DNA from: Oceanobacillus damuensis
Lineage (GTDB): Bacteria; Bacillota; Bacilli; Bacillales; Amphibacillaceae
Assembly: GCF_001618145.1 (NCBI RefSeq)
Contig: NZ_KV392042.1
Location: 1 to 64,000 of the forward strand
Reading direction: 5' to 3'
Length of the DNA stretch: 64,000 nucleotides
In this document: positions 28,184-36,731 of the stretch, in pieces
Layout: the number at the start of each line of letters is the position of its first letter
How positions within the stretch are numbered: position 1 is the first letter of the stretch
The notes under the pieces: model-generated
What the model saw: only the letters and a program-made list of their open reading frames with translations
The model's database searches: none
Told to the model about the DNA's origin: nothing
Program-made: the position numbers and the translations under genes

Positions 28184-28256
28184 TTTATTTAAAGAAAGTA
28201 AAAGATATACTCTATGTAATACAGTAAAAATTTTATTGAAGTTTAATAGAGAGAGG

Positions 28257-28311
28257 TCGCGAATATGATTTAAGATTACCTGTGAATGGTTTGGAAAAAT
28301 CATATTCGCGA
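28257..28311. repeat. perfect 15-bp inverted repeat upstream of the second aldehyde dehydrogenase
   Basis: TCGCGAATATGATTT (28257-28271) and its exact complement AAATCATATTCGCGA (28297-28311) enclose 25 nt. No T run follows. It may be a hairpin terminator without a tail, an mRNA-stability element, or an operator about 105 bp before the aldehyde dehydrogenase start. Confidence 0.6.
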
Positions 28312-28415
28312 TATACATCTATTATAATCTCTATCGTCTTTTACCTCTAATAGTTTACCCATGGACAATTGACAAACATAATACAAATATTAAATGGAAA
28401 TGAGAGTGCTGTAAA

Positions 28416-29837
28416 GTGTACATTAATAATCAGTGGATAACAACAGATAATAAAGTAGCTATAGAAAATCCTTCGAATGGTGAAGTTATTGATAGTGTCT
28501 CTACTGTTGGCACGATAGAAACCGAGGAAGCCATTAATGCTGCTAGTGGTGCTTTTTTAGAATGGGCACAATTAACAGCTTTAGAGAGAACTGCTTATAT
28601 ATATAAAGCTATAGAAAAGATTGAAGCTAAAAGGGAATTACTTGCTGAAACTATAACAATGGAAAATGGAAAACCGATTGAAAGTGCCAGATACGAGGTT
28701 GATAGTACTGTTGCATTTTTTAAGTGGTTTGCAGAAGAGGCAAGAAGAGTATATGGAGAGACAATCCCCTCTCCAAAAAGAGGAAAGAGGCTTTTGCATA
28801 TCATGCAACCGGTTGGAGTAGTTTTAGCTATTGCCCCATGGAATTTTCCACTCTCGATGGCGGCAAGAAAGTTGGCGCCAGCATTAGCGGCAGGCTGTAC
28901 GGTAATACTTCGACCGTCGAAGTCCGCTCCACTAAGCTCCATCGAACTATTCAAGATTTTTGATGAAGTTGGTTTCCCACCAGGTGTTGTTAACCTTCTT
29001 ATTGGGGATGCTGATGAAATTGTGGGAACTGCCATGCAAGATAAAAGAGTGAAGAAAGTTTCATTTACTGGTTCAACAGAAGTTGGGAAACAACTAATAA
29101 GACAGTCTGCAGATACCGTTAAAAGAGTATCAATGGAACTTGGGGGCCATGCACCTTATATTGTGTTTGAAGATGCAGATTTAGATAAAGCATTAGAAGG
29201 AGCTATAAGGATTAAATTTAACTGTGCAGGTCAACAGTGTACATCCATTAATAGGTTATATGTTCATGATAAAATTTTCAACGAATTTAGTGAACGTTAT
29301 GTAGAACTTGTTAATCGTTTAAAAGTAGCGGATGGATTAAAGGAGGATACTGATGTAGGTCCGTTGATCAACCAAAGAGCGATTGAGAAAGTAGAACAAC
29401 AAGTAGAAGATGCAGTTAAAAAAGGTGCAAAGATATTACACGGAGGAAACCGCCTTACAGAAGGTGAGTTTGCAAACGGAAACTTTTACAGTCCAACTGT
29501 TTTAACAGATGTTAATGAAGAAATGGATATTTATTATGAAGAAACATTTGGTCCCGTTGCCCCTATGATTCGCTTTTCAGAAGAAGACGAAGTGATTCAA
29601 AAAGCAAATGATTCAATCTATGGTTTGGGCTCGTACATGTTTACGAATGATATTTCAAGAATTTATAGGGTTATGGAAAAATTAGATTATGGAATTGTTG
29701 GAGTTAATGACCCGTATCCTTTTGTACCAGAAGGCCCATTTGGAGGAGTTAAAGAGAGTGGAATAGGTATAGAAGGAGGACACGGTATAGTTGAGTATTT
29801 AGAATCAAAATTTGTTTCAATTGGAATAAATGAATGA
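28416..29837 (+). CDS. NAD(P)-dependent aldehyde dehydrogenase, second copy
   Basis: 473 residues. IAPWNFPLSMAARK, FTGSTEVGK, catalytic Glu in MELGGHAPYIVFED and catalytic Cys in CAGQQCTSINRL are all present. It resembles succinate-semialdehyde-type dehydrogenases and could oxidise the semialdehyde produced after lactone opening and alcohol oxidation. GTG start, with only a weak GAAATGAGAG upstream. It is separated from the lactonase gene by a 232-bp spacer with an inverted repeat, so it may have its own promoter. A strong terminator follows. Confidence 0.94.
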   Translation: MYINNQWITTDNKVAIENPSNGEVIDSVSTVGTIETEEAINAASGAFLEWAQLTALERTAYIYKAIEKIEAKRELLAETITMENGKPIESARYEVDSTVAFFKWFAEEARRVYGETIPSPKRGKRLLHIMQPVGVVLAIAPWNFPLSMAARKLAPALAAGCTVILRPSKSAPLSSIELFKIFDEVGFPPGVVNLLIGDADEIVGTAMQDKRVKKVSFTGSTEVGKQLIRQSADTVKRVSMELGGHAPYIVFEDADLDKALEGAIRIKFNCAGQQCTSINRLYVHDKIFNEFSERYVELVNRLKVADGLKEDTDVGPLINQRAIEKVEQQVEDAVKKGAKILHGGNRLTEGEFANGNFYSPTVLTDVNEEMDIYYEETFGPVAPMIRFSEEDEVIQKANDSIYGLGSYMFTNDISRIYRVMEKLDYGIVGVNDPYPFVPEGPFGGVKESGIGIEGGHGIVEYLESKFVSIGINE

Positions 29838-29848
29838 TTTTGTTAAAG

Positions 29849-29884
29849 GGGAAACGAATCCAAGCTTTTTGGATTCGTTTCTTA
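29849..29884. terminator. bidirectional Rho-independent terminator
   Basis: AAACGAATCCA and TGGATTCGTTT form an 11-bp stem with a short AGCTTTT-like loop, followed by a T-rich stretch. It ends the catabolic block on the plus strand and also sits just beyond the 3' end of the minus-strand regulator pseudogene. Confidence 0.8.
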
Positions 29885-30502
29885 TTACATCAAGGGATAA
29901 AAAGGGTCAGACCCCGATTGAAAGATTTTAGAGCCAAAACCAATCCCGGACATTAAAAAGGGGATTGCGGATTTTATAAATTCTTCCATAGGTACCTTCA
30001 TCCCATTTCTTTTCCATTCTACAGAAGCTCCGTAAATGCCTCAGCTTAATATAACCGAAGTAATTTTTAGTGATTCATCATGCTCTCTTCTATTTTGTTT
30101 TAGCAACATTTTGTAAAAAATGATTTCGAGCTGTTCCCGAATTATTCGTCCAATTGTATCTTCATAGCCTCGATGGCAACGATTGGATAATGACTTTTGA
30201 AAATTTGTAATCGCTGTAAAGATACGAACAAAAGCTTCTTCATTTAGTTCATCATTCTCGTAAGTATCATAATTCAAATTGACTAACAATACTTCTGATA
30301 AGACCTTTTCTAGTAAGTCATAGATATCTTCAAAATGATAATAAAAAGTTGCCCGATTAATCATGGCTTCTGTAGTAATATCTTTTATCGTAATATCCTT
30401 GAATTCCTTTTTTCCTGAAAGTTCAATGAAAGAATTCATAATTAATTTACGCGTACGAAGAACTCGAGGGTCCGTCTTTGGTTGCGTCACTTTTTCTTCC
30501 AC
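29885..30502 (-). pseudogene. TetR-family regulator broken by an in-frame TGA
   Basis: The first 153 codons (start 30502) encode a TetR helix-turn-helix, ITIKDITTEAMINRATFYYHFE, seen as DITTEAMINRATFYYHF, followed by ligand-domain helices. An opal codon at 30043-30041 stops translation after TSVILS. Reading through it continues in the same frame with GIYGASVEWKRNG and about 40 more residues to a TAA at 29885. Family members usually have tryptophan at exactly this place (SWGIYGASVEW), so TGG to TGA is the simple explanation. The truncated product may still bind DNA. A sequencing error cannot be excluded. It probably controlled the neighbouring catabolic or redox genes. Confidence 0.75.
29901..29915. 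repeat. half copy of the GGTCAGNCCCC palindrome
   Basis: AAAGGGTCAGACCCC lies within the downstream end of the TetR pseudogene's readthrough frame. Only one short arm is present. Confidence 0.5.
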
Positions 30503-30645
30503 CTATTTTTTAAACATATTCTTCAATCTGTTGTATAAACAACAAATTGCCAGAACTATTGGTATTAATCCTCTTTAGTATGACTTAATATTTAATTATA
30601 AAGCAAATAAGATGTTTTATTAAAAAAATTTTAGGAGGAAAAGAT

Positions 30646-31102
30646 ATGATTAAAATTGGTAGATATTAAAGAGTACAACCTGCCAAAATTTAATGAACCT
30701 ATTCCTGCTATTATGTCACAGGATTATCAAGCAGCGGAAGCGAAAGTTTGGTCTGAAAAAATTAGTGAACTTGATGGGTTTGTTTTCGTAACTCCTGAAT
30801 ACAACAAAGCCGTTACATCCGGTTTAAAAGATGCGATTGATTACTTATATGTCGAGTGGAACAATAAAGCAGCTGGTATTGTAAGTTATGGTTCTACGCT
30901 AGGGGTGACAGCAGCTAATAATTTGCGATTAATTTTGACTGTACCGAAAGTCGCAACAGTAGGAACTCAACCTGCCCTAAGTCTATTCACAGATTTTGAA
31001 GACATGAGAACTTTCAAGCCAGCACCGTTTCATGAAGAAACCGTTCAAACCATGTTAAATGAGGTCGTTGCTTGGTCTACTGCATTGAAAACAATTAGAT
31101 AA
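30646..31102 (+). pseudogene. NADPH-dependent FMN reductase with N-terminal internal deletion
   Basis: After AGGAGG, an ATG at 30646 begins MIKIG and then stops at once (TAA at 30667). In another frame, from about 30656, 148 residues match the C-terminal three quarters of the NADPH:FMN reductase family: VDIKEYNLP, FVFVTPEYNKAVTSGLKDAIDYL and SYGSTLGVTAANNLR. Normally the MIKIG start is followed by a GSTR flavin-binding loop and about 30 further residues before VDIKEYNLP. That segment is deleted and the frame is shifted. A TTG at 30656 could start a remnant, but the FMN phosphate loop would be absent. Confidence 0.8.
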
Positions 31103-31179
31103 TCATTTAAAGAAATGATTTAAGGCGAGGGATTAGGGTTTCGCTTTTTCCTCGATTGTTCCATAGAAATGAGGAAATT

Positions 31180-32113
31180 GAATTGAAAAACAATAATAAT
31201 ATGATTTGTGATTTAGAAAAAGGTGTATGTGGCGTTGCGGGTGAAGATGAAGTGGAGGTAATCGATTTGAACCAACCAAGTAAAAAAATTGATTTATATT
31301 ATGTTACCGATCCAATTTGCTCACATTGCTGGGCAATAGAACCAACACTTCGTCGTTTTATGAAGCAGTATGGACACTACTTCAACTTCAAAACCGTCAT
31401 GGGTGGTTTATTAGAAAAATGGCATGGTGGTCCTATCGATCCTGCTAACGGCATCAACGGACCCGCTGATGTTGCAGGTCACTGGAGAGAAGTAGGCGAA
31501 CATTCTCGAATGCCGATTGATGGTTCACTTATGATTGACAATCCAGTTCAGTCATCTTTTCCACCATCTCGTGTCCATAAAATAATTCAAAAACATCATG
31601 GTGAGGAAAAAGCATTTGAATACCTGCATCGTGCCAGAGAAGTTCTATTTGCTTTCAATAAAAACATTGGGGAAGCGGCTGTATTAGTAGAAATCGTCAA
31701 TGAAATGGGACTGGATGGTAAGGTAATTGTAAAAAAAGCTGATGAGCAAACCGGTTATGATTTACTAAACGAAGACTTTGTGCTAACAAGACAACTTGGT
31801 GCTAGAGGGTTCCCTACTATTTATCATGGTTAATGAAGAAAATAAAGGGGTTAAGATTGTTGGTGGTCGCCCTTTCGAATATTATGTCGATGGATTAACG
31901 CAAATTCTAGGTGAAAAACCTGCCCCGAAACAACAACCGGCATTATCAGCTTTACTTGAAGAAGAAAAGCTCCTTTTCTCAAAAGAAATTGAAGTAATGT
32001 ATGATGTTGAACAGTCAGATATCAACGCTTTCGTCAAAAGAGAGCTTTCACCAAATAGTTATACAGTGAAGGAAATTTTGGGAGAATTGTATTTTACAAC
32101 GACTACAAAGTAA
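31180..32113 (+). pseudogene. DsbA/FrnE-family (SpxH-like) protein split by a frameshift
   Basis: The frame from the TTG at 31180 (near ATGAGGAAATTGAAT) encodes a thioredoxin-fold DsbA-like domain with the redox motif CSHCW and LLEKWHGGPIDPANGIN, ending QLGARGFPTIYHG at 31833. The frame from about 31796 continues the same protein with IMVNEENKGVKIVGGRPFEYYVDGL and a C-terminal helical part to 32113. The break lies at the run near 31818-31824; a one-base change joins GFPTI directly to IMVNEEN. The full protein would be near 300 residues, as for SpxH-type proteins. Either a pseudogene or a sequencing error in a short T run. Confidence 0.78.
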
Positions 32114-32125
32114 GGGAGAATGACT

Positions 32126-32282
32126 ATGATCTACGTACTGCAAGTGGATTTCAAAATGAATGGACCCTTCGGAGATGAAATGGCAGAGGCATTTTCTGAT
32201 TTAGCGAAAAGCATTAATAAGGGCAAAAATCTTTGCCATCAATTCTAAACTGACTGAGATTACAAAAGGACCAGTTAAATAA
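32126..32282 (+). pseudogene. YdhR-like monooxygenase remnant with internal deletion
   Basis: A ribosome binding site GGGAGAATG precedes ATG 32126. The first 31 residues, beginning MIYVLQVDFKMNGPFGDEM, match the start of YdhR-type putative monooxygenases. The frame then stops at 32248. In another frame the last 19 residues of the family, AKIFAINSKLTEITKGPVK, run to TAA at 32282. About 50 codons between SINK and AKIF are missing. Third consecutive damaged gene in this stretch. Not functional. Confidence 0.72.
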
Positions 32283-32297
32283 ATTAATCTCAAGGAA

Positions 32298-32331
32298 AAG
32301 AAGAAGAGTAGAGCCACTCTTCTTCTTATTG
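32298..32331 (+). terminator. Rho-independent terminator after the damaged gene cluster
   Basis: Perfect 12-bp stem AAGAAGAAGAGT (32298-32309) / ACTCTTCTTCTT (32316-32327) with a 6-nt loop. The tail is only moderately T-rich. Confidence 0.7.
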
Positions 32332-32405
32332 AATTAAAGTACCATCCTGGTCTGATAAAAAAGCCAGTACTTTTTATTGTTCAACTGGATTTCACCTCGG
32401 AATAA

Positions 32406-32457
32406 AGGGTCAGTCCCCCACACGCTAAAACGATAGCGAAGTGGGGGACTGACCCCT
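32406..32457. repeat. dispersed palindrome, GGTCAGTCCCC family
   Basis: Arms GGGTCAGTCCCCCAC and GTGGGGGACTGACCCC flank a short centre with CGATAGCG. Nearly the same element recurs at 41326 and 57021, with relatives at 44979, 54112, 62075 and a half copy at 29901. REP-like. Confidence 0.8.
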
Positions 32458-32526
32458 TAATCCTATTACTGTGCAATAACGCTTGGAATAATTTCGGTAA
32501 AATTAGAGACACAATCTGTTATTTTC

Positions 32527-32535
32527 TGGTATAAT
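32527..32535 (+). promoter_or_regulatory. extended -10 promoter for the 151-residue protein
   Basis: TGGTATAAT is a perfect extended -10 element about 110 bp before the start codon. The -35 region is poor, as is common with extended -10 promoters. Confidence 0.5.
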
Positions 32536-32644
32536 TTTAGTGTGAGGATTTATAATATTGTGATTTTTTTTACTAATGAGCAGGGATGTTGTTACTCAAG
32601 GAGAATATTCTAATATGAATATTTAATAAGGGGGAGAAATCTAA

Positions 32645-33100
32645 TTGGCCAATGAAGATGAGAAAAATTTAATGAAGATTATAAAGGTCTTGGATAAACT
32701 TGGTGTAGAAGATGCTAATGAAATAGTTGATATAGAAAAGTTCGAAGAATTAATACAGAATTTATCTAAGCTACCTGCGGAAGCTTTAGAAAGTTTGGTT
32801 AGTAAAATTCCAAACTTTACGGAGCTATCTAAGATGTATCTCGATAATTTAAATCATTCATATGATAAATTAATGGATGATCTAATAGAGGAAAAAAATA
32901 ATCTTTATTCAATGTTACAAAAAGGAGATTTGTCAGATAGTGATAAGGCTTGGATGATGGGTGAAATTAAGGATATAAGAAGGACTATGCTTATAAAGGA
33001 TACATTATATAATATTCAAAATAATAAAGTATTTAAAGTAGGTGCAGCAGCTCTTACTATTGCAGTGGCAGCAGTTGCAGGTAATAAGATGAAGAAATAA
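32645..33100 (+). CDS. hypothetical protein with C-terminal membrane anchor
   Basis: 151 residues, strongly charged and helical, probably with coiled-coil character between residues 20 and 125. The C-terminus GAAALTIAVAAVAG followed by NKMKK looks like a single tail anchor with positive residues after it. I recognise no family. TTG start, with GGGGGAG about ten bases upstream and its own extended -10 promoter. A weak hairpin with T run follows at about 33108-33133. Neighbours are pseudogenes on one side and an unknown cassette on the other, so no function can be inferred. Confidence 0.7.
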   Translation: MANEDEKNLMKIIKVLDKLGVEDANEIVDIEKFEELIQNLSKLPAEALESLVSKIPNFTELSKMYLDNLNHSYDKLMDDLIEEKNNLYSMLQKGDLSDSDKAWMMGEIKDIRRTMLIKDTLYNIQNNKVFKVGAAALTIAVAAVAGNKMKK

Positions 33101-33715
33101 ATATCCAAGAACGCTCATATAGGGTGTTTTTTATTTTGGAAAAAACAGGAGTGTTAAATACATTACAGATATCCCTAATTAAAATTATTACTCAACTAAC
33201 TTTAGGTGAAGAAGAACTTAATTATCACAAAATCTTTTGCTGCGTAGTACAACGATACTATACAAAAAAATTAATTTTCAACAATAGGGTGCTTTTATTG
33301 AATAATGATATATGTAAGCTCAGAGTTAGTCTCTAAGCTTAAAAATCCTCAAAAGTATTAATTGCTTTTATCTCCTCTTCCTCCCGCAGTTCCTTAATTA
33401 CATGAGAATAGTGCTTATAAGTGAGCACGAATGAGCACGGGGACGATTCGAGACCTTTTTAAAGTTCCAAGATAGCCAAGTGAAAATATGATTACAATAA
33501 AAGTAACAATATAACTCATTAGATTTCACCGTCAAGTTTTTGTTCTATAATATTAATATAAATCATTTACATAAAGTCACAGAAGACGAGTGACTTTATC
33601 AGAATATTTTAGCAGATATTGAAACTATTATGTTAATATGTGCTTAAAATACAACTTCTAGTCTAATACCATGACCTCATTGGATAGAAGAAATAGTTAA
33701 TTAGGAGGCACTCCA
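33101..33715. other. intergenic stretch with a 10-bp hairpin
   Basis: No supported gene. A terminator-like T run lies near 33124-33135. A perfect 10-bp dyad ATAAAGTCAC (33572-33581) / GTGACTTTAT (33591-33600) with a 9-nt loop lies about 115 bp before the next gene and could be an operator or hairpin of the downstream cassette. A 70-codon frame at 33124 has no ribosome binding site and is judged spurious. Confidence 0.5.
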
Positions 33716-34480
33716 ATGACTAACATACAAACAGCACTAAAAATGCGAGGCTTTTTCATCAGCAAGGAAAATGGTTACTTAAAGTTAGGAAAAGGGAGTC
33801 ATTCTCGGGATGAAGTCGAACTGAAGGAAATGCTAGAAAAACTAAATATACAAGCAACTTTTTCTGATAATAAAATAATGATCACATCAGAACATATTGA
33901 TAATCAGAAATATGAAAAAATCCTGTGGTATCCTGCAAAGAATCATGAGGCTGGGGGAAATGGTGGTTGGCGTAGTTGGAAGTATTTTAGTAAAGGAATG
34001 TATGGGCCAAAGATTAGGACGATTTCTTTAGAAACTGGAGTAGCCCTTTTTGTAAAAGCATTAAGTGCAGCAGGTGTTAGAACTATTTCAAGTTGTGATG
34101 GGCATGGGAAGAAGACTCCTGTTGTTACTTTCTTTGGACATTACAATGCATGTTGGTTCATGGTGCTGAAGCAACACTTCATTCAAGATATGAAGTTGAA
34201 TTATGATTGGAAATTAATGAAATGGAATAACGTAGATCCAGATTTAATCGCTGAATCTCAAACAGGAAAGTGGGAACTACAACTAGTACTGAAAGATACC
34301 CATCAAATGGCTGAATTCCTTCTCAAGAATGGGAAGGGAATATCCGAATTGAAGAGGGAATTATTTGAAGCAAACAGAAATAGTACTAGAAAACTAGTAA
34401 AAGAGATGAATAAAGAAGAGTTAATTTCTTGGATGGAGCAAAAGTTATTAGAAAGAATACGAGTAAAAGGAGGGCTTTAG
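33716..34480 (+). CDS. uncharacterised protein with SCDGHG motif
   Basis: 254 residues, cytoplasmic, no recognised domain. Notable are a central WYPAKNHEAGGNGGWRSWKY segment, and GVALFVKALSAAG then TISSCDGHGKKTPVVTFFG (about residues 124-142). The Cys-Asp-Gly-His-Gly cluster could bind a metal. I have a weak memory of SCxGHG motifs in phage-type proteins of unknown function, so I name no activity. The gene starts at ATG 33716 after AGGAGGC and is directly followed (no gap) by the GTG of the next gene, so both are translated together. Location next to an intron remnant and pseudogenes suggests accessory DNA. Confidence 0.72.
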   Translation: MTNIQTALKMRGFFISKENGYLKLGKGSHSRDEVELKEMLEKLNIQATFSDNKIMITSEHIDNQKYEKILWYPAKNHEAGGNGGWRSWKYFSKGMYGPKIRTISLETGVALFVKALSAAGVRTISSCDGHGKKTPVVTFFGHYNACWFMVLKQHFIQDMKLNYDWKLMKWNNVDPDLIAESQTGKWELQLVLKDTHQMAEFLLKNGKGISELKRELFEANRNSTRKLVKEMNKEELISWMEQKLLERIRVKGGL

Positions 34481-35404
34481 GTGGGGGTACCATTATCAAG
34501 CTATACCGTACTAAAATACATTGCTGACAGTGTGGATGTAGCGAAAAGACCTAATATTTTTCAAAGTATTGAAATGGAGCTTGCATTAGATTCCCTAAAA
34601 GAATATAGTGTTTTTGCTTTTATTATCCATGATCCATTAGTTCATCATAATTTTCATGCTATTTTACAAAAACAATTTCAAAACTTGCACTATAGCTCTG
34701 GAGAACATCTAGTATTTTTCGGTTTAGTAGATTCTCCGAAAAAATTATCCTTAGTAGGAAAAAGACCTTTTTATCAAGATGTCCGTGATATGGTGACTAC
34801 ATATGAGGAAATGTATAAGGAAGATGCAAGCTATTCAGCCTTTGCTTTAGCAAACAGTTTGAACATTGAACCAGAATTGTTACCTGCAATTGTGGTTACG
34901 CATGATACAAGGTTATCCTCATTCCGTTACTATAAAACATCTGCGAACGAGTTAGAGAGGCAATTTAGTAGATTAACAGGAATATCCTATCAGATGAATG
35001 CATATAAAGAGCTCCCCAATCTTTCTCTAGAAAAAAGACAGGAGATTCTTTACGATTTATTGGATAAGGATGAGTTGGATCTTTGTGATGAAAAAGGGAG
35101 TTCCGATCTAGTGGAAAGCATGGCTCGTGCACTATCGGATGTTTTGAGTTTCCTCGTGCCAGATAGTAGAGATTACAATGAACGAACAATAAAGAAAATT
35201 GCCACAGAACAAAAAAGGATGAGTATCGATCGCGTTATTAAAAGTCTGGAAGAATTGAAAATTGATTTAGAAGACGTAAATATGGAGGAAATGGAGAACC
35301 ATCATTTATTCACAACGATTGAGGAGTTGAATATTACACTTGCAGTTTTTTTAAAACTATCTAAACATAATCAACCACAGATGGATTTGGAAACTTACCA
35401 ATAA
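34481..35404 (+). CDS. uncharacterised protein, probable N-terminal part of a HEPN-containing protein
   Basis: 307 residues from GTG 34481, with GGAGGG ten bases upstream. The first ~170 residues have alternating strand/helix character (FAFIIHDPL, then HLVFFGLVD and LLPAIVVTHDTRLSSF) that suggests a thioredoxin-like alpha/beta fold, with no CxxC. The C-terminal third is helical and acidic. The next frame, open from 35371, starts without a ribosome binding site and carries a HEPN-like domain, so the two may once have formed one protein of about 500 residues. Function unknown; a conflict or defence role is inference from the HEPN segment. Confidence 0.65.
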   Translation: MGVPLSSYTVLKYIADSVDVAKRPNIFQSIEMELALDSLKEYSVFAFIIHDPLVHHNFHAILQKQFQNLHYSSGEHLVFFGLVDSPKKLSLVGKRPFYQDVRDMVTTYEEMYKEDASYSAFALANSLNIEPELLPAIVVTHDTRLSSFRYYKTSANELERQFSRLTGISYQMNAYKELPNLSLEKRQEILYDLLDKDELDLCDEKGSSDLVESMARALSDVLSFLVPDSRDYNERTIKKIATEQKRMSIDRVIKSLEELKIDLEDVNMEEMENHHLFTTIEELNITLAVFLKLSKHNQPQMDLETYQ

Positions 35405-35976
35405 AAAGGGAGTGGTTAGACCAGCACACCTGGCAGTTTCTAATCACTGGGTTAGAGGTTGCAAGTTTCCTTAATAATAATAATCCGGAAGATGACTACT
35501 CGGCTAGTGCTATTTGTTTAGCTAAAATGTTTGAACAAGAAATTAATAATTCATTTGTACACTGGGTGCGAAAATCCCATGCCATTGACCTGCCTGAATA
35601 CTATAATAAAGTCCAACCAGGAGTACGTGCTCTCGTAACTCCGAATTTCTCAAGGAAAAATGCGAATACTCCACCGGTAGACTTAAACAGGAATCGATAT
35701 GGTTCATGGCAACCTCTTGAATTAGGTAAATCTATGACTATAGCAAAATATAATATAAGAGACAATGACTGGGCTAATATGGGTATAACTAATTATAAAG
35801 ACTTCTTACGAGAATGGAGAACCATTCATTCGATTAGAAACAAGGCAGCGCATACAGAGGTTGTAACATTCGAAGACTTTAATAGGATGAAACTTTCACT
35901 GATGAATATAGCCAAATTCCAGGTGTTGGACAAGTTGTCGAGTTTGAAGAATAGTTTTAGAGGGGTTATTAAGTAA
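35371..35976 (+). pseudogene. HEPN-like C-terminal segment, out of frame with the upstream gene
   Basis: This frame is open from 35371 to the stop at 35976 but has no credible start: the first ATG (35527) lacks a ribosome binding site and would cut into a good domain. The reading includes HTWQFLITGLEVASFL, YSASAICLAKMFEQEI and EWRTIHSIRNKAAHTEVVTF. The RNKAAH sequence is an RX4H motif typical of HEPN ribonuclease domains. I infer that it is the C-terminus of the protein at 34481, separated by a -1/+2 frameshift between 35371 and 35404. Programmed frameshifting, mutation and sequencing error all remain possible. Confidence 0.55.
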
Positions 35977-36202
35977 TAACTGATAAAACAATTTAGTGAG
36001 TAAAGGGTTCTCGATTAGAAGAACCTATTCTTATCAAGATAAAAACTATAGTTCCGTCAACAAAATCATTTAGACTAGCAATCAGGACAAAGAACGTGTA
36101 TCTCTATCCCACACTACCGGCCATCTAAAGGGGTATATGGATAATCATACAAGAAGTACTTCGAAATATAAGACATTGGTCTATAAAAGACCAAGTTGAA
36201 AT

Positions 36203-36550
36203 GAAAAAATAAATCAAATCCTTAGAGGTCACTACAATTACTATGGTATGGCAGGAAATCTTTGGTCACTAACTAAAATCTATATAATTACTGAACGTTA
36301 TTGGAAAAGAATGTTAAGTAGCAGAAGTCAAAAGAGCTATATAACTTGGGAAAAATTCAATAAGATTAAGTCAATATTTCCTTTAGAGCGTCCAAAACTC
36401 TCAATTCCATTTTCAGAATTAAAGAAGTACGCAATACTGTGAAGCAATTTCTGAAGAGCCCGGTGCGGGAAATCCGAACGCCGGGTTCTGTGGGGGTTTG
36501 AGTCGCCAATTGGGCGACCTCTCTACCCGGAGGGTGGAGTACAATTTACC
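36203..36550 (+). pseudogene. group II intron remnant: 3' end of reverse transcriptase/maturase plus 3' intron RNA
   Basis: An open frame from about 36203 to 36442 encodes ILRGHYNYYGMAGN, then RYWKRMLSSRSQKSYITWEKF and FPLERPKLSIPF. This is the characteristic C-terminal maturase end of group II intron proteins. It is followed at 36456-36488 by GAGCCCGGTGCGGG... CCGGGTTC, the hairpin typically found after such ORFs near intron domain V, and a further hairpin GTCGCC/GGCGAC at 36502-36518. The reverse transcriptase palm and the 5' intron are missing, so this is a dead 3' fragment. Confidence 0.8.
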
Positions 36551-36594
36551 GCAAGGTAAAAAAGGCTCCCTTCTACTCGACTAATACAACAAGA

Positions 36595-36620
36595 AGATCG
36601 TCAATACGACGGTCTTTTTT
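36595..36620 (+). terminator. Rho-independent terminator
   Basis: AGATCGTC (36595-36602) and GACGGTCT (36608-36615) form an 8-bp stem with a 5-nt loop, followed by TTTTTT. It lies just after the intron remnant. Confidence 0.75.
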
Positions 36621-36731
36621 GACTAAATGGCATTAATGTTGAATAAGATGTTTGCTAAAATTGGTAAAAGGGGTCAACTTATTTTTATGACAAAGTGGTA
36701 ATATACACTGTAATAAATTAGGGGGATAACA

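Noticed and set aside
33124-33336. 70-codon ORF after the 151-residue gene
   Set aside because: No ribosome binding site, low-complexity composition, begins in a terminator-like T run.
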